A stretch of DNA of 64,000 nucleotides from Acidobacteria bacterium 13_2_20CM_2_57_6 (GCA_001917435.1 MNEA01000122.1:1-64000); one strand, 5' to 3'. Positions 18,417-26,875 are shown, counted from the stretch's first letter. Notes: generated by a model from the sequence alone, not told the origin. Program-made: numbers and translations.

Positions 18417-19755
18417 GAAGAATCGCAAGGTTCGATTCAACTCCACCTGGCACGTGTCCGATCTCTTGCGCCACTGCCGCCGCATCCCAGCTCAAAGGCA
18501 ACTGCGCGCAGCGCGCCGAGTGTCTCTTTTCCACCCACGGCCGCGATCGAAATCCATATTTTTCGCGGATCCGCGCCACGCGCTCCGAAGCTTTGCGCCG
18601 GTACTCTTCCGGAGCATAGCCGTTTTTCGCAAACCACTGCTCATACTGTTTCGCCAGGCGGGGAAATTTCTCCCCTACAAACGGAAGGAATTGCTTTGCC
18701 GACGAAGACATCAGGAACAGCACGCCGGAGAAAAACCACTGCGCTCCCGCCTCCTGCGCCGCCGCCGCTACGGCTTCTAATTCCCCATCGCGGTCGGTGA
18801 TCCCCGGGATCAGCGGAGACGCCGAAACTCCAACGGCCAGCCCCGCCTCCCGCAATTGCTTCACTGCCGCCAGCCGCAAGCTCGGTTGCGGCGCGCGCGG
18901 CTCCAGCAATCGCGCCAGCCTCGGCCGCAGCGTCGTCACGGTGATATCAATCGCCAGGTCCGAGCGCTCCGCGATGCGTTCGAGCACATCGATATCGCGC
19001 ACGATTTGATTCGATTTCGTAATGATCGAAATGCTCATCCCTTCGCGTTTCGCAAGCTCCTCGAGGCAAGCTCGCGTCACACCATACTCTCGCTCTGCCG
19101 GCTGGTAAGGATCCGTTGCCGTCCCGATAGCAATGTGCTCCGCTCGTGTTCCTCCCGAAGCTTTCGATGCGTATGAGTATTTGTGCGCCACATCCCAAGC
19201 CAGCAGCGGCGCAGCGTCCTTCTTCACATAAATCTTTTTCTCAAACTCCGCGCCATCCAGTTCCATGTATTCGTGCGTGTACCGCGCATAGCAATACTTA
19301 CAGGCGAACTCGCATCCCCGGTATGGATTGATGGTCCAATCAAAAGGAACGCGGTCTGAGTCGCACTGGTTCAAGATGGACTTCACCGGCAGCACAAAAT
19401 ATTCCGGTTTTCCCGGCGACTTCCTTCGCGTTTCTGCCGGTGGGGAAGATGCTGCGAGGCGGGCTATGCCAACCAGTCGCGCGTTAGCGCTTTCGCTGTG
19501 GTTCGCAACGCCAACTCGAATCGGACCTTCGGCGCGGTCTTGGTTTCCGTGCGAGGTCGTTAGTACCGGGGGGCAATCCGGCACCGGCCGATTCGAATCG
19601 TCGTTGTGTTGGCCCATAGTCCGGGCAGGACTCTGGGCCGCTTGCTTTGGGCTTAGGGCATCAGGGCACTCAGGAAAGAGTACGGCTGTGGTTGGAGAAA
19701 CGCGGCGGCGGCGAATCCGAAAACTCGTCGCCGATGGGGAGTGAACTGGAGGCAT
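18406..19755 (-). CDS. Radical SAM protein, SplB/Rv2578c-like
   Basis: Radical S-adenosylmethionine enzyme of the spore-photoproduct-lyase-like/Rv2578c group. The [4Fe-4S] motif CxxxCxxC is seen as GCEFACKYCYAR at about residue 150, preceded by TINPYRG as in this group; IAIGTATDPYQPAE and SIITKSNQIVRDID are further group signatures. The 449 residues include an unusually long, Pro/Ser/Arg-rich N-terminal extension of about 100 residues with no visible fold. The upstream start at 19755 is kept because GAGGTGGG lies just before it; a later ATG at 19617 lacks a ribosome-binding site. The reaction is unknown: most members of this group are uncharacterised and the photoproduct-lyase activity should not be assumed. 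Confidence 0.87.
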   Translation of the reverse strand: MPPVHSPSATSFRIRRRRVSPTTAVLFPECPDALSPKQAAQSPARTMGQHNDDSNRPVPDCPPVLTTSHGNQDRAEGPIRVGVANHSESANARLVGIARLAASSPPAETRRKSPGKPEYFVLPVKSILNQCDSDRVPFDWTINPYRGCEFACKYCYARYTHEYMELDGAEFEKKIYVKKDAAPLLAWDVAHKYSYASKASGGTRAEHIAIGTATDPYQPAEREYGVTRACLEELAKREGMSISIITKSNQIVRDIDVLERIAERSDLAIDITVTTLRPRLARLLEPRAPQPSLRLAAVKQLREAGLAVGVSASPLIPGITDRDGELEAVAAAAQEAGAQWFFSGVLFLMSSSAKQFLPFVGEKFPRLAKQYEQWFAKNGYAPEEYRRKASERVARIREKYGFRSRPWVEKRHSARCAQLPLSWDAAAVAQEIGHVPGGVESNLAILRAS

Positions 19756-19960
19756 AGCCCACCTCTAAGCACGCGCTGAGTATTTCGCTTTTTGTTCGCT
19801 ACGTCAAGCACTATTTTCGTTTTTTGTTCGCTAGCGGCTATCGCAGCGTCGAATTTCCACCGTGCCTCCCTGGATACGCATTCTTTCACCAAGCCCCAGA
19901 GGCAATTGCCTCCCTCGTTCCCGCAGGGTATTCTCGTTGTCCGGGGGAACCGTCATCCGC

Positions 19961-21340
19961 ATGCGCATTCGGCCCAGAAACGTTTTGCTTGCTATATCCC
20001 TGCTCTTAGCTGGGCTACCTGCCGTTACTATTGGCCAGAATCCTCCGCCGCCAAAGAAGCTGCCTGCGGGTCCTGCAGCCCCTCAATCGACCCACTACCC
20101 CATTTTTATCCTCGCCTTTGGCAACGATCCCAACTGGAGCCTGCGCATCGGCCTGAAAGGCCCGGAACGCATGGATCGCCCCGGGTATCCTCCAGTTCCT
20201 CTGGAAGCGGCGGATGTTACCCACGAAGCCGCTGCTGAATCCTGGACCTATCACGCCAAAGATTCCGCCACTGGGGCGGCCGTCGCCATCCACCTCACGC
20301 GCGAAGCTTGTACTGACGCTAAAAACGACACGCTGACTCCTACTCCGCCACCGTCGGGCAAGTATTCCTTCCGCTCTTCCGTCGAACATGCACAACTCGG
20401 CTCGATGATCGGTTGCGCGCGCATCGCCGCCGAACTGTTCCCCAAGATCAACAATCAGCCCGATCAGGAAGAAGAAGACGACGCCAAGAAGAAACCGCCC
20501 GTCCCGGTTTCCTCGGTCACCAGTTTCAAATCCCCGGTTTCTGTGGCTTATGTTAATCCCGGCGGAAAGATCGTTTTCAAGCGTGGCGCTACAACTCATG
20601 TGATCGCGTCGGAAGGCTCCCAGTTAGCCGTTTCCCATGACGGCAAGCGGCTTCTCTACACACATGAGGATAAGCCGGAAGACCGGGCCATTTTTCTCTA
20701 CGACTTCGCTACCGAAAAGTCCACCGAACTCGTTCGTGGGCAGGTCCAGCAAGCCTTCTGGTCGCCTGACGACGCCCGCTTCGCATTCATGAAATTCGTC
20801 GATGGCAAGTGGCACCTGTGGTCCGCACCTGTCGCTTCGCCGGAGACCGCGACTTCCGTTTTCCCCGGCGATATCGTCTCAATTCATGGATGGGTCGATG
20901 CTCAGACAATTCTCGTAGACGACCTGCAGCAGCTATCCTGGGTGACGGACGCCGGAACCATCCAACAGGCGATTCCCGAGAAGGACATTCTCGGTGATGC
21001 TTTCGGTTCCTCCAGCGCAGACACGTTCCGCGTCCATCCTCTCAATCCGGACCTGCTGCTCGTCTCCGCAGAGTGGCTGAAGCCGCCTGCCGGTGTTCCC
21101 ACTGACACGCACACGGGGGGTGGCCTCGGCTTTTTCCTTTACGAAATACGCTCGAAACGGCGTACCTTGGTGAGCCCATCGAATATGTTCGCCCAATACG
21201 GAGAATGGTCCCGCGATGGGTTCCAGGTCTTCTTCACCGGCGCCGATTCTTCACGGCGTTACGCCATTTATCATATGTTCTGGGATGGCATCGGCTTGCA
21301 AAAATACGCCTCCGGTACCTCGCTTGTAATCGGCCAGTAG
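19961..21340 (+). CDS. Secreted COG3650-like plus beta-propeller protein
   Basis: Exported protein of about 459 residues. I start at ATG 19961 (MRIRPRNVLLAISLLLAG), which gives a proper signal peptide; the longer ORF from 19862 adds 33 residues unlike any export signal. Residues about 40-155 resemble the COG3650 (putative lipoprotein) domain: SWTYHAKDSATGAAVAIHL, a cysteine in TREACTDAKND and a second in GSMIGCARIA, likely disulfide-bonded. The rest has WD/TolB-like propeller strands (GSQLAVSHDGKRLLYTHED, QQAFWSPDDARFAFMKF, YGEWSRDGFQVFFTG). An acidic-lysine linker (DQEEEDDAKKKPP) joins the two parts. The fusion is unusual to me; a periplasmic binding or scaffold role is inference only. Confidence 0.72.
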   Translation: MRIRPRNVLLAISLLLAGLPAVTIGQNPPPPKKLPAGPAAPQSTHYPIFILAFGNDPNWSLRIGLKGPERMDRPGYPPVPLEAADVTHEAAAESWTYHAKDSATGAAVAIHLTREACTDAKNDTLTPTPPPSGKYSFRSSVEHAQLGSMIGCARIAAELFPKINNQPDQEEEDDAKKKPPVPVSSVTSFKSPVSVAYVNPGGKIVFKRGATTHVIASEGSQLAVSHDGKRLLYTHEDKPEDRAIFLYDFATEKSTELVRGQVQQAFWSPDDARFAFMKFVDGKWHLWSAPVASPETATSVFPGDIVSIHGWVDAQTILVDDLQQLSWVTDAGTIQQAIPEKDILGDAFGSSSADTFRVHPLNPDLLLVSAEWLKPPAGVPTDTHTGGGLGFFLYEIRSKRRTLVSPSNMFAQYGEWSRDGFQVFFTGADSSRRYAIYHMFWDGIGLQKYASGTSLVIGQ

Positions 21341-21433
21341 CCGCCTCGCGGCGCCGTTTCAAGCGCGCCAAGCCACCCTTGCCCCATACGTCGCAGCCAC
21401 TTGATTCCCTACCTTTTGGCCACGCATTGAGCG

Positions 21434-21439
21434 TATACT
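21434..21439 (+). promoter_or_regulatory. Extended -10-like TATACT just upstream of a GTG start
   Basis: TATACT ends ten bases before the GTG at 21449; transcription starting at the usual distance would begin within about three bases of the start codon, and there is no ribosome-binding site. This suggests a leaderless or nearly leaderless message. No good -35 is visible. Confidence 0.4.
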
Positions 21440-21448
21440 CTTAGTATT

Positions 21449-22072
21449 GTGAGTACTAGTCCCACTCCCACACCGACCCCGCAGCAGGTTGGCATTCTTG
21501 TCCTCGACGACAATGCCCAAGGCTCCAGCGCGGTCAAACAGATCCTGGATTCCGAGGGATGGCGCGTCCGTGTCGTCTCCGATACCCAGATGCTTCTTGC
21601 GGAGCTGAAAACGGGGGAATGGTCGCTCGTGATTGCCAATGTCGTTCTCACCGGAGTCGAGGGGCACGCCTTCGTCATCTTGCGCGAGCTTGCCAGCGTT
21701 TCAGCCGCGGATGGCGCCCGCATCCGAGTCCTGTACCTGATCCCGGAGGCAACCAGTAGCCAATATTTGGTTCATTTGGAAGCTGCGCGCCTTCCCTATG
21801 TGCTTCGCCCTTATCACCTGCACGACTTTCTCGAAAAAGTGAGCGATCTGCTCGTCGAAGTAAAGGCCATCGAAGGCCCCATCCGGCAGGTCCGCCATGA
21901 ATTCGGCGCGTTGCGTAAGAAGAAGAAACAAGCTGGGCGCAACTCCATGTTTGCTTCGCGCGACACCTTCTCCTACACCGACGAAGAGCTCGCCGAATAC
22001 GAAAAACAGGAAAGCGAAGCCTCTAAGTCCAGGCGCAAGCCCCGTATCAACCTCGGCGACCCCAACCGCTAA
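21449..22072 (+). CDS. Degenerate response-regulator receiver domain protein
   Basis: A 207-residue protein with a CheY-like receiver fold at about residues 13-135: strand VGILVLDDN with the acidic pair, then helix SSAVKQILDSEGW, strand RVRVVSD and ELKTGEWSLVIANVVLTG, where the phosphoacceptor aspartate is replaced (IAN-V instead of D). The later conserved Lys-Pro is Arg-Pro in YVLRPYHL. It should therefore not be phosphorylated in the normal way. The C-terminal 75 residues are basic and charged (FGALRKKKKQAGR, SKSRRKPRINLG), with no output domain I recognise. The GTG start has no ribosome-binding site. It stands alone between a beta-propeller gene and the ARPP-1-like gene. A phosphorylation-independent interaction module is likely. 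Confidence 0.78.
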   Translation: MSTSPTPTPTPQQVGILVLDDNAQGSSAVKQILDSEGWRVRVVSDTQMLLAELKTGEWSLVIANVVLTGVEGHAFVILRELASVSAADGARIRVLYLIPEATSSQYLVHLEAARLPYVLRPYHLHDFLEKVSDLLVEVKAIEGPIRQVRHEFGALRKKKKQAGRNSMFASRDTFSYTDEELAEYEKQESEASKSRRKPRINLGDPNR

Positions 22073-22197
22073 TCGATCCGCCCAAAGTTTTCACGAGACA
22101 GTGGGTGCAAGGAACTCACTCAGCCCCGTTCTAACCCTGAGTCGTGTCCCCGCTGGTTCGCTCTGACCAGGCAGGGGCTCACACACAGGAGGCTTTC

Positions 22198-23337
22198 ATG
22201 GAACGTTCGATTTTCGCCGCCCTAATTGGCGGACTTCTCGGTATCACGGCTCTTGGCGGACTGGCTTTTGTCGGCTCGGCGCCGGGCTCACCATCGGCCC
22301 TTCCTTCCCGTCCAGAGGGCGAATGGCGCCTGCTTGATCCCGTCGTCTACGAAAACATCTCCATCTTCCCTGTCGTCAGCTCCCAGGGCCAGGACACCAG
22401 CCCCTTTCTTACTCTGGAGGAAGGTCTCGCGACCGGCGAAGTGACCGTCGCTGAGCAAGGCGCACAAATCTTGCAGCGCTCCCGCGACGGTCGTCCTATC
22501 TATCCTCCTCAGTACAACACCGGCGCTTCCGTCAACCAGCTTGTTCTGATCAATCGCAGCCGCCGCCCGCTGTTGCTCCTTGCCGGTGAACTCGTCAGCG
22601 GAGGCAAACAAGACCGCGTCATCGGCAAAGACCGCATCGTTCCCGTCGGCGCGCCTCCGCTTCCTCTCGACGTCTTCTGCGTGGAGCACGGCCGCTGGAC
22701 CGGCGCCGCGCAGTTCGCCGCCGCGAATACCATCGTCCATCCCAGCGTCCGCGAGAGAGCGGCCGTCGATCAGAAGCAAGCGGAAGTTTGGGACGCCGTC
22801 CGCAGCGGCACCACGGCTAGGTCAGCACCATCGGACCCACGCCCACAAATATCCTCTGAGAATCTCCAAGCCGCTATCGCCGGTAATGGGCGCACTGAAG
22901 CCTACGAAAAAATTTACGTTTCGCAGGCCGTCGGCGTCTCTATCGATGACTTCGTGAACGAAGTGCAGCGACGCTTTGTCCAAGCCACTTCCGGTTTGAA
23001 GAATGAGCGCGTCGTCGGCGTGGTCGTTGCTTACGGCGGTGAAGTCGCCTGGAGCGACATTTTCGCCTCCGGCGATCTCTTCGATCACTACTGGCGCAAA
23101 CTCCTTCGCAGTTACGCTGTCGAAGCTCTCACACGTCCCACCTATCGGCAGGCTGCCTCACGCGACAACGCCGCCGAGTTCTTGCGCCGTTTGAACGGAC
23201 GCGAAACGCAAGAAACCGAGCCGGGCGTCTACCGTTGGCGCGAAATCAAGGAAGGCCAGCTCGCCCAAATCGAACTGGACGCCCTGCAGCCCAAACCCAT
23301 CACGCTGCACCGCCTGCTGCTCCATCGCACCAGTTGA
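22198..23337 (+). CDS. ARPP-1 (DUF6569)-like protein with N-terminal hydrophobic segment
   Basis: A 379-residue protein. The core resembles the ARPP-1/DUF6569 domain: NISIFPVVS, FLTLEEGLATGEVTVAEQG, VNQLVLINRSRRPLLLLAGE and GGKQDRVIGKDRIVPVG followed by FCVEHGRWTG are its conserved landmarks, and the family's later helical half is present. Its molecular role is not established. The start at 22198 (MERSIFAALIGG) is fixed by CAGGAGG eight bases upstream, and the first 30 residues are hydrophobic (LIGGLLGITALGGLAFVG), an export or anchor signal that places the domain outside the cytoplasm. Convergent with folK; a long perfect palindrome lies between the two stops. Confidence 0.75.
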   Translation: MERSIFAALIGGLLGITALGGLAFVGSAPGSPSALPSRPEGEWRLLDPVVYENISIFPVVSSQGQDTSPFLTLEEGLATGEVTVAEQGAQILQRSRDGRPIYPPQYNTGASVNQLVLINRSRRPLLLLAGELVSGGKQDRVIGKDRIVPVGAPPLPLDVFCVEHGRWTGAAQFAAANTIVHPSVRERAAVDQKQAEVWDAVRSGTTARSAPSDPRPQISSENLQAAIAGNGRTEAYEKIYVSQAVGVSIDDFVNEVQRRFVQATSGLKNERVVGVVVAYGGEVAWSDIFASGDLFDHYWRKLLRSYAVEALTRPTYRQAASRDNAAEFLRRLNGRETQETEPGVYRWREIKEGQLAQIELDALQPKPITLHRLLLHRTS

Positions 23338-23362
23338 CGCCGTTTCGTTGGATGTAGCCGAA

Positions 23363-23384
23363 GGGGCACGACATATCGTGCCCC
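23363..23384. repeat. REP-like palindrome / bidirectional terminator
   Basis: GGGGCACGA-cata-TCGTGCCCC, a perfect 9+9 inverted repeat with a four-base loop, between the convergent ARPP-1-like and folK genes and touching the folK stop codon. The stem is strong, but there is no T-run. I recall nearly the same sequence (GGGGCACGACATG-type) as a dispersed intergenic repeat in acidobacterial genomes; this is memory, not a search. Confidence 0.65.
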
Positions 23385-23872
23385 TACTCCAACCCTCGCA
23401 CGACGCTCTGATCCGGCGTCTGCCTGAGTAACTGCCGGACAGTGAGCTTCATTGCAGGATGCATAACCTCAGCCGCAATTTCCGCCAGCGGCACGAGCAC
23501 AAACCGCCGCAAATGCATCCGCGGATGCGGCACCTGCAATTCCGGCGTGTCAATCGTTTCCGACCCGTACAGCAAAATGTCCATATCGATTTGCCGCGGC
23601 CCCTTCGCGACCAGCTTCTTGCTGCCCATTTTTGTTTCGATTTCGCGCAAAGCCCGCAACAACGTCATGGCATCGAAATGCGTTTCCGCCTCCACGGCGC
23701 AATTCAAAAACCACGGTTGCTCCCGCAAATCCACTGGCTCGGTTTCATAGAGGGACGACACTTTTTTCACCGCCACGCCCGCATGTGGCAGCTCCTCAAT
23801 CGCCCCGCGTAAGTTCTTGGCGCGATCTCCGACATTGGATCCCAGCGACAAGTACACTCTTTTCTCAACCAT
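23384..23872 (-). CDS. folK: 2-amino-4-hydroxy-6-hydroxymethyldihydropteridine pyrophosphokinase
   Basis: Transfers pyrophosphate from ATP to hydroxymethyl-dihydropterin, the step before dihydropteroate synthase in folate synthesis. The 162-residue product shows the family signature throughout: YLSLGSNVGDR at the N-terminus, SSLYETEPV, QPWFLNCAVE, and the ATP/metal motif GPRQIDMDILLYG, with the two aspartates, then VPHPRMHLRRFVLVPLAEIA. Length is normal. The gene lies 18 bases after the GlcG-like gene on the same strand and may be read from the tannase promoter, an odd neighbourhood because neither folP nor folB is present. Confidence 0.96.
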   Translation of the reverse strand: MVEKRVYLSLGSNVGDRAKNLRGAIEELPHAGVAVKKVSSLYETEPVDLREQPWFLNCAVEAETHFDAMTLLRALREIETKMGSKKLVAKGPRQIDMDILLYGSETIDTPELQVPHPRMHLRRFVLVPLAEIAAEVMHPAMKLTVRQLLRQTPDQSVVRGLE

Positions 23873-23890
23873 ACTTTGTTATTGAGGAGT

Positions 23891-24382
23891 CTATTTCGCC
23901 GTGTCCGCGCCGGCCTTGGCGCACTGCGCGTCTTGCGCGCTCGTTGCGCCGCTAACGCCGATCGCGCCCACAATCTTTCCGTCCATCACCAGGGGAATTC
24001 CGCCCTCCACGGCCGTCACACCCTTCAGCGTCAGAATCCGCAGCCCTTCTCCTCCCGCGGCCAGAGCGTCCTGCAGTGCTTTCGTCGGCCTCTTGAAGAG
24101 CGTCGCCGTGCGAGCCTTGTCAATGGCCACCTCCGCGCTTCCAAGTTGCGTGTTGTCCATTTTCTCGTAGTAAATGAGCGTGCCCGCCGGACCGACAATC
24201 GCCACCGCCACTCTCCAATTATTTTTCGCCGCCTCCGCCAGCGCCGGTGCAGCCGCCTTCTTGGCATTTTCCAGGCTGATGGCCGGCCCGTACGGATTCG
24301 GCATTTGCGCTACCGCGCTCGCCAGCGCACCAAGCGCAAACATCACCGCGGCAACAAATCTCACCATAACTTTCTGTGACAT
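23891..24382 (-). CDS. Secreted GlcG/HbpS family (DUF336) protein
   Basis: GlcG/HbpS-like protein of 163 residues. Members include the haem-binding HbpS of Streptomyces and GlcG of glycolate operons. Visible are the helix ISLENAKKAAAPALAEAAKNNWRVAVAIVG, LIYYEKMDNTQLGSAEVAIDKARTA, GLRILTLKGVTAVEGGIPLVMDGKIVGAIGVSGATSAQD (conserved glycine-rich second half). The start at ATG 24382 is clear: GGAGGAGAGAAA precedes it, and a signal peptide (FVAAVMFALGALASAVAQ) follows. The gene is 51 bases downstream of the tannase gene and 18 upstream of folK. Haem binding has not been shown for this copy. The pairing with a tannase is probably a shared exported-protein operon. Confidence 0.88.
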   Translation of the reverse strand: MSQKVMVRFVAAVMFALGALASAVAQMPNPYGPAISLENAKKAAAPALAEAAKNNWRVAVAIVGPAGTLIYYEKMDNTQLGSAEVAIDKARTATLFKRPTKALQDALAAGGEGLRILTLKGVTAVEGGIPLVMDGKIVGAIGVSGATSAQDAQCAKAGADTAK

Positions 24383-24433
24383 TTTCTCTCCTCCTCGCAT
24401 TCCAACTCGAATTTCACACTCAAGGTTTTTCGT

Positions 24434-26071
24434 TCACTTACTCTCCGCCGTACAAACAAAATTGCCTGCGTCGTTCGTATCGCCCGTGCCCTTGTACCTC
24501 GCAATCTGCGGATAGGGACAGAGCGGCCTAGTCATCTTCACGCCCGTGGAGGCGTCTCTGCCCTGGTACTTCGTCGCCACGATCGCATTGGGCGCAATCC
24601 CCTTCTCCACCCACTGTTCAAGGGCCGTCTCCACATTGTGCTGCGCGTCCTTCGCATCCGCTCCCCCTTGTCCGAAGGAATCTGCCCCTGGACCGCCGCT
24701 GCAGTGTTGCATTCCCGGCACCATATAGAGCCGCGCGAACGCCTCCGACTCGCGCGCGCCCATCTTGCTCAACACAGAGTCGTAATAATTGATCGTGTTG
24801 AGCGCCGAAATCGCCGCATCGTTCCATCCATGATAGAGGATCAGCTTCCCGCCGCGCGCCTTGAAGGCTTTGAGGTTGCGCTCCGTTGCGTTCAGTATTT
24901 TCGCGGTCTTCTCATCAGCCGTTTTCATCGCTTGATCGACATTGGCGTCCTTGTAATTCCAGTCCGCCTTTCCATAAACGAAGTTGGAGAAGTATCCGTC
25001 GCTGAACGCGAACAGCAAGCTCTTTTGTGGCTCCGGCCCGGTGATCCACGTCTCCCATCCTCCGGGCCCCTCCTCCGCTCCCGGGACGTACCCCGGAAAA
25101 ATCTTTCGCCCTTTGGCGTCGTTGGGCCCTTCGTACAATTTTTTCAGTGCGGTCACCTGCGCTGCCGTCAGGCACTTCAATGAATCGCCTTCTTTGCAAA
25201 GCAATGCCGCAGGATCGAAGTGGCATTTCTTCGGGTCGTTTACAATTCCATCGCTCACACCGTCCTGCGCGTCGCAGGCAGCGTTCACCGCGCGAGCGAT
25301 CGCCGGCAATTTGCCCGGCGGGATGTAACTTGCCGGATCCAGAGTGGTCGCCTGCGCATCCGCAAGTGCTTTCGTCAATAGGTGCGTCCAGAAATTGGCT
25401 GGCGCTCCCGCCAGAATCCCATCGTAATCTTCGGGGAAGCGTTGCGCCTCCATCAACGCTTGCCGCCCGCCGTTCGAGCAACCCCAGAAATACGAATGCT
25501 GCGCATCCTTGCCGTAATAGGCCTTGACCGCCGCTTTCGCCACCAGCGTCATTTCGTGGATTCCCCGGTATCCGAAATCGACCACTTTTTCGGGATGTCC
25601 AAGCGCCCAACTTGCTTCCACCGCGGTCCCGGAGTGACCCGTATCGGTGCCGGCCATCGCATAACCTTGCGACACACCCGTTCCCAATTGCTGGTAAGCA
25701 ATCTCTCCGGCGAATCCTCCGTTGCCACGGCCTTGCAATTTCCCGTTCCACCCGCCGTCTTTCGCATCACTGGCGGGCATCCACACTTCGATCTTGATCG
25801 AGGAATCTGCGCTCGGCGTCGCTTCCGCTACTAGGCGGCAGAACGTCGGAAGCATTTTGTAGAAAGTGGGATCGCCGGTCGCTCGGGAGTTGGTATTCGA
25901 CGGCGGTGTGAACGCTCCCGCCGCGACCGTCTGGGCCGAAAGGATTCTTGCTCCGAGCAATTCCAGTTGCTCCAAATCTTCGCAAGAATGCGTTCCAGAG
26001 GCCGCGTTTTGCCCATACGCCCCGCTGGATAGCAGCGCCGCGCTAACCACCGCGAGAGTCATCTTCCTCAT
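24434..26071 (-). CDS. Secreted tannase/feruloyl esterase family protein
   Basis: Exported esterase that probably hydrolyses gallate or hydroxycinnamate esters of plant phenolics. The family's catalytic Ser is in GCSNGGRQALMEAQ and the His in VPGMQHCSGG; each is adjacent to a cysteine, as in the CS-D-HC disulfide arrangement of fungal-type feruloyl esterases, and the acid lies in the block ending AISALNTINYY. A calcium-loop-like segment (ACDAQDGVSDGIVNDPKKC) lies in the middle. I start at ATG 26071 (MRKMTLAVVSAALLSSGAYG) because GGGAGG precedes it and the signal peptide begins there; 545 residues. First gene of a probable tannase-GlcG-folK run. Ester specificity cannot be deduced. Confidence 0.93.
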   Translation of the reverse strand: MRKMTLAVVSAALLSSGAYGQNAASGTHSCEDLEQLELLGARILSAQTVAAGAFTPPSNTNSRATGDPTFYKMLPTFCRLVAEATPSADSSIKIEVWMPASDAKDGGWNGKLQGRGNGGFAGEIAYQQLGTGVSQGYAMAGTDTGHSGTAVEASWALGHPEKVVDFGYRGIHEMTLVAKAAVKAYYGKDAQHSYFWGCSNGGRQALMEAQRFPEDYDGILAGAPANFWTHLLTKALADAQATTLDPASYIPPGKLPAIARAVNAACDAQDGVSDGIVNDPKKCHFDPAALLCKEGDSLKCLTAAQVTALKKLYEGPNDAKGRKIFPGYVPGAEEGPGGWETWITGPEPQKSLLFAFSDGYFSNFVYGKADWNYKDANVDQAMKTADEKTAKILNATERNLKAFKARGGKLILYHGWNDAAISALNTINYYDSVLSKMGARESEAFARLYMVPGMQHCSGGPGADSFGQGGADAKDAQHNVETALEQWVEKGIAPNAIVATKYQGRDASTGVKMTRPLCPYPQIARYKGTGDTNDAGNFVCTAESK

Positions 26072-26332
26072 GACGAATACCTCCCATCTGGGCCTCGCAC
26101 CCATCCGCGCCGAAGCGCACGTTAGCCCAAGTCGAAACTTCAGCGCAATCTTTTTCACGCTGGATGCGTGCCTACAGCCCTTATCCATAGCATTGGGGTG
26201 CAACATTGGCGTATTCACACGCTCTTAGTGCTTCATCTCCTGCAATTTCGGCAGGAAGGGCCTCCCTCAATCGAGAAGGCGCAATCCTCGATTTAGTCGT
26301 TTTGCGACGGGAGGTGGTTTAGAATCCCGCCC

Positions 26333-26875
26333 ATGCGCAAGGTTGTCCTCGGCCTCGGCATCAGCCTCGATGGCTACATCGCCCGTGCCGATGGCGCGGT
26401 CGACTTTCTCTTCATGCCCAAGGACTATTCGATGGGCCCATTCTTCGCCACCATTGATACCGCCATCATGGGGCGCAAGACCTACGACGACGCTCTCAAA
26501 ATGGGCGGAGGCGACTTCAGCGGCTCAAAGATGAAGAATTACGTCTTCTCCCATTCCCAGTCGCCTGGCGAGCGCGGCGGCGTCACCTTCGTCAACGAAT
26601 CCCCAAAACCTTTTATCGAGAAGCTTCGCAAGCAACCCGGAAAAAATATCTGGCTAATGGGCGGCGGCGAACTTGCCCGCGACTTCCTCAAAGACGACGT
26701 GGTTGACGAGCTGTATATCGGAATTGTTCCCATCCTGATCGGCGAAGGCCGCCCGCTCTTCCCCAGCGGCTTCCCCCAGCGCGAATTTGCTCTCCTTGAA
26801 AACAAAACCTTCTCCAAAGGCTTAATCGCCCTCAAGTACGCCCGCACCCGAAAGAAACCCAAACGCAAAGTGTAG
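26333..26875 (+). CDS. RibD C-terminal/DHFR-like reductase family protein
   Basis: Dihydrofolate reductase-fold protein of the YwjB/RibD C-terminal type, 180 residues. Hallmarks: VLGLGISLDGYIARADGAVDFL near the start, TAIMGRKTYDDAL (cofactor-binding helix), and IWLMGGGELARDFLKDDVVDELYIGIVPILIGEGRPLFP in the second half. Such proteins bind NADPH, but few have a known substrate; many are not true dihydrofolate reductases. The C-terminus is very basic (RTRKKPKRKV). Divergent from the tannase operon, which starts 261 bases away on the other strand, and convergent with ruvB. Confidence 0.92.
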   Translation: MRKVVLGLGISLDGYIARADGAVDFLFMPKDYSMGPFFATIDTAIMGRKTYDDALKMGGGDFSGSKMKNYVFSHSQSPGERGGVTFVNESPKPFIEKLRKQPGKNIWLMGGGELARDFLKDDVVDELYIGIVPILIGEGRPLFPSGFPQREFALLENKTFSKGLIALKYARTRKKPKRKV

